Source of the DNA: Moraxella oculi
GTDB taxonomy: Bacteria; Pseudomonadota; Gammaproteobacteria; Pseudomonadales; Moraxellaceae
Length of the DNA stretch: 52,043 nucleotides
Direction of reading: 5' to 3'
Assembly: GCF_023336735.1 (NCBI RefSeq)
Contig: NZ_JAMBAQ010000014.1
Span: forward strand, 1-52,043
The position numbers were made by a program, and so were the translations under genes. Below the pieces are notes generated by a model. It was not told the origin of the DNA. It saw only the letters and a list, made by a program, of their open reading frames with translations, and ran no database searches. Shown here in pieces: positions 48,261 through 52,043 of the stretch (the stretch's first letter is position 1; each line of letters begins with the position of its first letter).

Positions 48261-49439
48261 CTAGCTGATAAGCGTGTCTAAAATTTGCTCATAAATTAAA
48301 GTCAGCTTTTCCAAATCATCAACCGCCACATGCTCATCGATTTGATGAATGCTGGCGTTTAATACGCCAAGCTCAACCACTTGGGCATTCATCACAGGAG
48401 CGATGAATCTGCCATCGGAAGTGCCACCACTTGTAGAAAGTTTGGCGGTGGTATTGGTAACTTGTTTGATGGCATCGCAACAAGCATCAACAAATGTGCC
48501 TTTTTGAGTCAAAAAAGGTTCTCCTGACAGATGCCATTGTATGGTGTAGTTGGCAGCACTTTGTGCAAAATGCCTGTCAAAAATCTCATGCGTTTTTTCT
48601 TTTAAGCTGTCGGCAGTGTTTTGAGTGCAATAACGAAAATTGAACAAGACTTGGCAGTCTCCTGCGATGACATTGGTTGCGCCTGTGCCACCATGAATGT
48701 TGCTGATCTGCATGCTGGTAGGTGGAAAATGGTCGTTACCATCATCCCATTTGGTATTGATCAGCTCGGCAAGGGCATTGGTCATGGCGTGAATTGGGTT
48801 GATTGCCAAATGGGGATAGGCGATATGCCCTTGCTTGCCTACGACGGTTAAGGTGGCATTTAGCGAACCACGCCGACCATTTTTAATGACATCACCCAAG
48901 ACGGCTGTGCTAGATGGTTCGCCCACCAAACAATAATCCATTTTCACACCACGCTTGGCAAGCACTTCTACGACTTTTTGAGTGCCATTGCGTGCCACAC
49001 CTTCTTCGTCAGCGGTGATGAGCAGGGCGATACCGCCTTGATGATTGGGATGCTTTTTGATGAAATTTTGGCAGGCGGTTACAAAGCAGGCTATGCCAGT
49101 TTTCATATCAGCCGCACCACGACCCCACAGATGACCATCGGCGATGGTTGCTGAAAATGGCGGATAAGTCCAGCGGCTTTCATCACCGGTAGGAACAACA
49201 TCAGTGTGTCCAGCAAAGCATAAGACGGGTGCATTTGGGCTTGTGCCTTGGCGATATGCCCATAGGTTTTTGACTTGGGCGTTAATGCCAGTATCATCTG
49301 CATCGCCAAAATGCATGAATTCGGTCTCAAAGCCCAATTTTTCAAGCTCTTGGGCTAGGATCTCTTGGCATTCATGATCATTAGGGGTGATGGAGGGCTG
49401 CTGGATCAGTTTGATCGATAGGTTTAGCGTAGGAGTCAT
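48261..49439 (-). CDS. dapE: Succinyl-diaminopimelate desuccinylase
   Basis: Zinc aminohydrolase of the lysine/meso-DAP pathway that releases succinate from N-succinyl-L,L-DAP. The 392-residue M20 protein has metal and catalytic motifs [13 protein letters not shown] (His78), RGAADMKTG (Asp111) and ADEEG, plus [13 protein letters not shown] and the C-terminal FGTSD-like [12 protein letters not shown]. The product feeds peptidoglycan and so the adjacent cell-wall logic, though it is monocistronic here. A GGAAAATC ribosome site precedes the ATG. Confidence 0.96.
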   Translation of the reverse strand: MTPTLNLSIKLIQQPSITPNDHECQEILAQELEKLGFETEFMHFGDADDTGINAQVKNLWAYRQGTSPNAPVLCFAGHTDVVPTGDESRWTYPPFSATIADGHLWGRGAADMKTGIACFVTACQNFIKKHPNHQGGIALLITADEEGVARNGTQKVVEVLAKRGVKMDYCLVGEPSSTAVLGDVIKNGRRGSLNATLTVVGKQGHIAYPHLAINPIHAMTNALAELINTKWDDGNDHFPPTSMQISNIHGGTGATNVIAGDCQVLFNFRYCTQNTADSLKEKTHEIFDRHFAQSAANYTIQWHLSGEPFLTQKGTFVDACCDAIKQVTNTTAKLSTSGGTSDGRFIAPVMNAQVVELGVLNASIHQIDEHVAVDDLEKLTLIYEQILDTLIS

Positions 49440-49628
49440 TGATTTTCCTAGATGGTCTGGTATGTCTTATGTTGCAATGATTTGATCGTTGTAAGCTGAT
49501 TGTCTTGGCGTGGCTGGCTTTCATCATCAAGATCAGATGATGCATGAAAATAAAAAAATAGCCAAACATCGTGAGTTATGCTAACATAAGTTATTTAAAA
49601 TTACACCACATTTAAGTTAAGTTGAACG

Positions 49629-50507
49629 ATGAATTATAAACACGCCTATCATGCTGGTAATTTTGCTGATGTTGCCAAACACGTCTTGTTATTGCAACTA
49701 CTTGCCCAATTTTCTGCAAAAGGCAAGCCGTTCTATGTGTTAGATGCCTATGGTGGACGAGGCCTGTATTCACTACAAAGCACAGAGGCAGCTAAGACTG
49801 GTGAGGCGGATAGGGGCATTCGTGCTTTGGAATCTGCGGATATTACCAACCCCCCAAAAGCGATTGCTCAATATTTGCTAGGTTTGCAGACCGCACGCAA
49901 AACATATGACCAATATGTCTATCCAGGATCTCCTTGGTGGATTGCCAATCATTCTTTAAATCACAGTCAAGATGCAGCACTTCGTGCAGAGGCGTTTGAG
50001 GCGGTGGCAGATGAATATGATGCACTCAATTATCAGCTGCATCAATTACCGATTGGCATTCATCATCGTGATGCTTTTGAGGGTGTGCCTGCTGTATTAC
50101 CCCCAAAAGAGAAGCGTGGCATTGTCCTACTAGATCCGCCCTTTGAGCAGGAACATAAGGATTTTGGACGCTTGGTAGATTTGTTGACCGTCAGCCATAA
50201 AAAATTCGCCACAGGGACTTTTGTGTTGTGGTATCCAATCAAAAATAAAGAAGCGGTAACGCTTTTTCACAAAAAAATGAAACGCACCGAAATCCGCCGC
50301 CAGCTTATTTGTGAATTAAACCTATACCCCAATGATGTGGCGGTGGGCATGAATGGCACAGGGCTTCACATCATCAATCCGCCTTGGCAGTTTGATGAAC
50401 ATGCCAAAGATATTTTACGAACACTTGCACCCATCTTAAAACCAGCAGACGCACCTACCATGAGTCTTGATGAGATGGCGGTGGTTAAATGGTTGGTGGG
50501 CGAATAA
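49629..50507 (+). CDS. rlmJ: 23S rRNA (adenine(2030)-N6)-methyltransferase
   Basis: RlmJ methylates A2030 of 23S rRNA; in competent bacteria the gene (comJ/yhiR) has also been tied to using DNA as nutrient. The 292-residue protein begins MNYKHAYHAGNFADVAKH, the family's unique N-terminus, has DAYGGRGLYSL as SAM motif, and the catalytic GIVLLDPPFE with DPPF. It precedes pssA by 42 bp and may share a transcript with it. Confidence 0.95.
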   Translation: MNYKHAYHAGNFADVAKHVLLLQLLAQFSAKGKPFYVLDAYGGRGLYSLQSTEAAKTGEADRGIRALESADITNPPKAIAQYLLGLQTARKTYDQYVYPGSPWWIANHSLNHSQDAALRAEAFEAVADEYDALNYQLHQLPIGIHHRDAFEGVPAVLPPKEKRGIVLLDPPFEQEHKDFGRLVDLLTVSHKKFATGTFVLWYPIKNKEAVTLFHKKMKRTEIRRQLICELNLYPNDVAVGMNGTGLHIINPPWQFDEHAKDILRTLAPILKPADAPTMSLDEMAVVKWLVGE

Positions 50508-50549
50508 CCGCTGATAACATGATAAATCATCACAGCTGAAATTAAAATT

Positions 50550-51380
50550 ATGAATAATAACAATAACTTATCAGAAAATCAGCCACGGCATGATCATGAT
50601 GTCGATGATCATGATGGCATTACCTTTGAGGTCGTGGAGAGTGAGGCGATTGATGGGCATAAACAAGTGCGGCGTGGTGTTTACCTAGTCCCCAATCTCA
50701 TCACAACCGCATCCATGCTTTCGGCTTTTTTTTCCATCATAGCAAGTAGCGAAGGGCGGTTTTATCAGGCGAGTTTGGCAATATTTTTATCAGCGATTTT
50801 AGATGGCATGGACGGTAGGGCTGCTCGCTTACTCAATGCCCAAAGTCTTTTTGGGGAGCAGTTTGATAGCTTGGCGGACTGTATCGCTTTTGGTTTGGCA
50901 CCTGCGATGTTGATGTATCATTTTGCTTTGCACGAGCTTGGGCGTTTTGGTTTGGCATGTGCTTTTGTCTTTACGGTGTGTGCAGCGTTTCGCTTGGCAA
51001 GGTTTAATGTACAAATCGGCTCGGTGGATAAAAAATATTTCATCGGATTGGCAAGTCCTCTGGCGGCGATTTTGGTGGCGTCAAGCGTGATGGTTGCCAT
51101 CGATCATGCCGATTGGGTGGGCGTCATTGGTCAGAGTGTGGGCGTGGGCGAGTTTGCGTTTGCAGTGTGGACAGTCGCATGTGGCTTGCTTATGGTCAGT
51201 AATGTCAAATATTATAGCTTTAAGGAATTTGACCGCCAAAAAGTTCCTTTTGTCGCACTCATCTTGGGTGTGCTGGTAATGGGTATCGTGCTTTATGACA
51301 TTCCTGTGGGCGTGCTGGCGATTGGCGTGGTTTATGCACTGTCGGGTTTTTGGATGACATTCTTTGCCAAGAAGTCGTGA
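50550..51380 (+). CDS. pssA: CDP-diacylglycerol--serine O-phosphatidyltransferase
   Basis: Integral membrane enzyme making phosphatidylserine, the precursor of phosphatidylethanolamine. In 276 residues the CDP-alcohol phosphotransferase signature DGx2ARx8Gx3Dx3D is complete, spanning DGRAARLL to FDSLAD. A soluble, His/Asp-rich N-terminus (about 40 residues, HDHDVDDHDG) is an unusual extension that might bind metal. About seven to eight hydrophobic helices follow. This is the type II (Bacillus-like) membrane form, not the E. coli peripheral enzyme. No terminator follows until the hairpin at 51652. Confidence 0.93.
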   Translation: MNNNNNLSENQPRHDHDVDDHDGITFEVVESEAIDGHKQVRRGVYLVPNLITTASMLSAFFSIIASSEGRFYQASLAIFLSAILDGMDGRAARLLNAQSLFGEQFDSLADCIAFGLAPAMLMYHFALHELGRFGLACAFVFTVCAAFRLARFNVQIGSVDKKYFIGLASPLAAILVASSVMVAIDHADWVGVIGQSVGVGEFAFAVWTVACGLLMVSNVKYYSFKEFDRQKVPFVALILGVLVMGIVLYDIPVGVLAIGVVYALSGFWMTFFAKKS

Positions 51381-51432
51381 TAAGTCTTGATGGTTAGGTA
51401 TGATGAGTGTGTTTTGTTTGGTGATTTTACTA

Positions 51433-51460
51433 TTGACAAGTGTTAAAATAATCGTATCCT
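51433..51460 (+). promoter_or_regulatory. Promoter directly before the heptanucleotide array
   Basis: A perfect TTGACA (51433-51438), a 16-bp spacer and TATCCT (51455-51460). The predicted start, about 51467, lies within the first copies of the array. Confidence 0.5.
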
Positions 51461-51462
51461 GC

Positions 51463-51588
51463 TTCAGCGTTCAGCGTTCAGCGTTCAGCGTTCAGCGTTC
51501 AGCGTTCAGCGTTCAGCGTTCAGCGTTCAGCGTTCAGCGTTCAGCGTTCAGCGTTCAGCGTTCAGCGTTCAGCGTTCAGCGTTCAGCT
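51463..51588 (+). repeat. Heptanucleotide tandem array (TTCAGCG), about 18 copies
   Basis: Seventeen perfect copies of TTCAGCG run from 51463 to 51581, followed by an imperfect copy, TTCAGCT, to 51588. Perfect, uninterrupted short arrays are prone to slipped-strand copy-number change. It lies between pssA and a methyltransferase, right after a promoter-like sequence. Confidence 0.97.
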
Positions 51589-51651
51589 AAATTATTCCTA
51601 AAATTCGTTAAAAGTCAATACCTTAACGGTTTAAATTTCCTATTTTCAAAT

Positions 51652-51679
51652 AAAAGCCCGTCTTTGCACGGGCTTTTTT
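51652..51679 (+). terminator. Terminator hairpin between the array and the methyltransferase
   Basis: AAAAGCCCGT/ACGGGCTTTT stem of 10 bp with loop CTTTGC and extra T. It would end pssA or array-promoter transcripts before the methyltransferase gene. Confidence 0.8.
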
Positions 51680-51691
51680 CGTGCCTAAAAT
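51664..51691 (+). promoter_or_regulatory. Candidate methyltransferase promoter inside the terminator
   Basis: TTGCAC (51664-51669, in the loop and 3' arm), a 16-bp spacer and TAAAAT (51686-51691), about 30 bp before the start codon at 51722. Confidence 0.45.
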
Positions 51692-51721
51692 TTACCCAAA
51701 ATCTATCAAAGGAGGTGCTAA

Positions 51722-52033
51722 ATGATTAACACCGTCCAAACCAATAATAAACAAGTCAAATCCAAAAAACGAGTGGCTGATTTTGGCGAAGTGTTTACAG
51801 CCGAGCGAGAAGTAAACGCAATGCTAAATCTGCTACCTGACACCATTTGGCATAACATCACCGCCACATTTTTAGAGCCTGCGTGTGGCAATGGCAATTT
51901 TTTGGCAGAAATTTTAAGCCGAAAATTAAATGCCGTCCTTGAACTTTTATCCTCCGTTGCCGTAAAACCACCGACTTCAGGCGGTGGATATAAGGCAACT
52001 CCGCAATCATGCTTACGCATGGACGTTGTTTAG
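51722..52033 (+). pseudogene. 5' fragment of an adenine-specific DNA methyltransferase
   Basis: Residues 1-75 are native. RVADFGEVFTAEREVNAMLNLL is followed by the SAM-binding motif I FLEPACGNGNFLAEIL (50-65), the start of many N6-adenine methyltransferases of restriction-modification systems. From about codon 75 the frame enters the terminal mobile-element repeat, which supplies 28 foreign residues and a stop. The catalytic NPPY motif is therefore lost from this copy. A strong AAAGGAGGTG ribosome site precedes the ATG. The rest of the gene, and any partner nuclease, should lie beyond the element. Confidence 0.8.
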
Positions 52034-52043
52034 TGTGGTGTAT
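51946..52043 (-). mobile_element. Inverted copy of the terminal mobile element, inserted in the methyltransferase
   Basis: Exact reverse complement of 2-99. Host sequence ends at about 51945 and the element runs off the right edge, with the interrupted hairpin (GTTGCC...GGCAAC, CCACCG...CGGTGG) nearest the junction. It interrupts the methyltransferase after about codon 75. The IS200/IS605-like assignment is inferred from the hairpin only. Confidence 0.6.

Larger units (their letters stand above)
51400..51729 (+). other. Open frame across the heptanucleotide array
   Basis: A 109-codon frame begins MMSVFCLVILLLTSV, runs through the array as repeated FSVQRSA heptapeptides, and ends at TAA 51727-51729, overlapping the methyltransferase ATG. 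It may be chance, since the 7-bp unit is open in all plus-strand frames. It could also be an upstream frame coupled to the methyltransferase. Changing copy number by one puts the ribosome into frames that stop within a few codons of the array. The ribosome site is weak. Confidence 0.3.

Noticed and set aside
51463-51588. Tandem repeats as a possible CRISPR array
   Set aside because: The unit is 7 bp, contiguous and without spacers, so it is a simple tandem array.

Overview
The window is a gene-dense, moderately AT-rich gammaproteobacterial chromosome segment. Its gene content and orders (mreBCD-maf-rng, a complete S10-spc-alpha ribosomal block, yceD-rpmF-fabD-fabG-acpP, QueH, heme catalase, FbpABC iron uptake, AbgT) point to the family Moraxellaceae, most likely Moraxella. 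No rRNA, tRNA or CRISPR array was seen. The first and last ~98 bp are exact inverted copies of one structured repeat, so the window looks like a whole contig that broke at both ends inside copies of a mobile element, probably of IS200/IS605 type.

Layout. 1-3.4 kb: element end, small lipoprotein, bolA, an Oxidored-like small protein, a BaiN-type flavoprotein and aat. 3.4-8.4 kb: the gatCAB operon, split by accessory DNA. Between gatA and gatB lie a decayed gene, a VapBC-type toxin-antitoxin pair and a 32-codon small ORF; after gatB there is a decayed restriction-modification remnant. 8.8-13.3 kb: mreB, mreC, mreD, maf and an RNase G that lacks its usual C-terminal zinc-link. 13.7-27.5 kb: ribosomal proteins S10 to L17 with secY and rpoA, in canonical order, with recognisable promoters before rpsJ, rplN, rplF and rpsM. 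27.8-33.5 kb: a YciO-like protein, epmC, yceD, rpmF, fabD, fabG, acpP and a BON-LysM protein. 34-38.1 kb: the isoleucine/valine cluster ilvI-ilvH-(ABM monooxygenase)-ilvC, preceded by a branched-chain-rich leader peptide and an attenuator. 38.2-44.2 kb: AI-2E family permease, catalase, queH, iscX and an abgT-type transporter. 44.3-48.1 kb: divergent fbpBC and fbpA with two Fur-box-like sites between them. 48.2-51.4 kb: dapE, rlmJ and pssA. 51.4-52.0 kb: an ~18-copy heptanucleotide tandem array, a terminator hairpin, and the 5' end of an adenine-specific DNA methyltransferase cut by the terminal element.

Most genes are housekeeping: translation, cell shape, fatty-acid, phospholipid and branched-chain amino-acid synthesis, iron uptake. 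The accessory signals cluster in the gat operon and at the two ends. The least expected features are the heptanucleotide array ahead of the broken methyltransferase, the ilv attenuator, and a perfect palindrome lying over the putative alpha-operon promoter. All calls come from reading the sequence; no database search was run.
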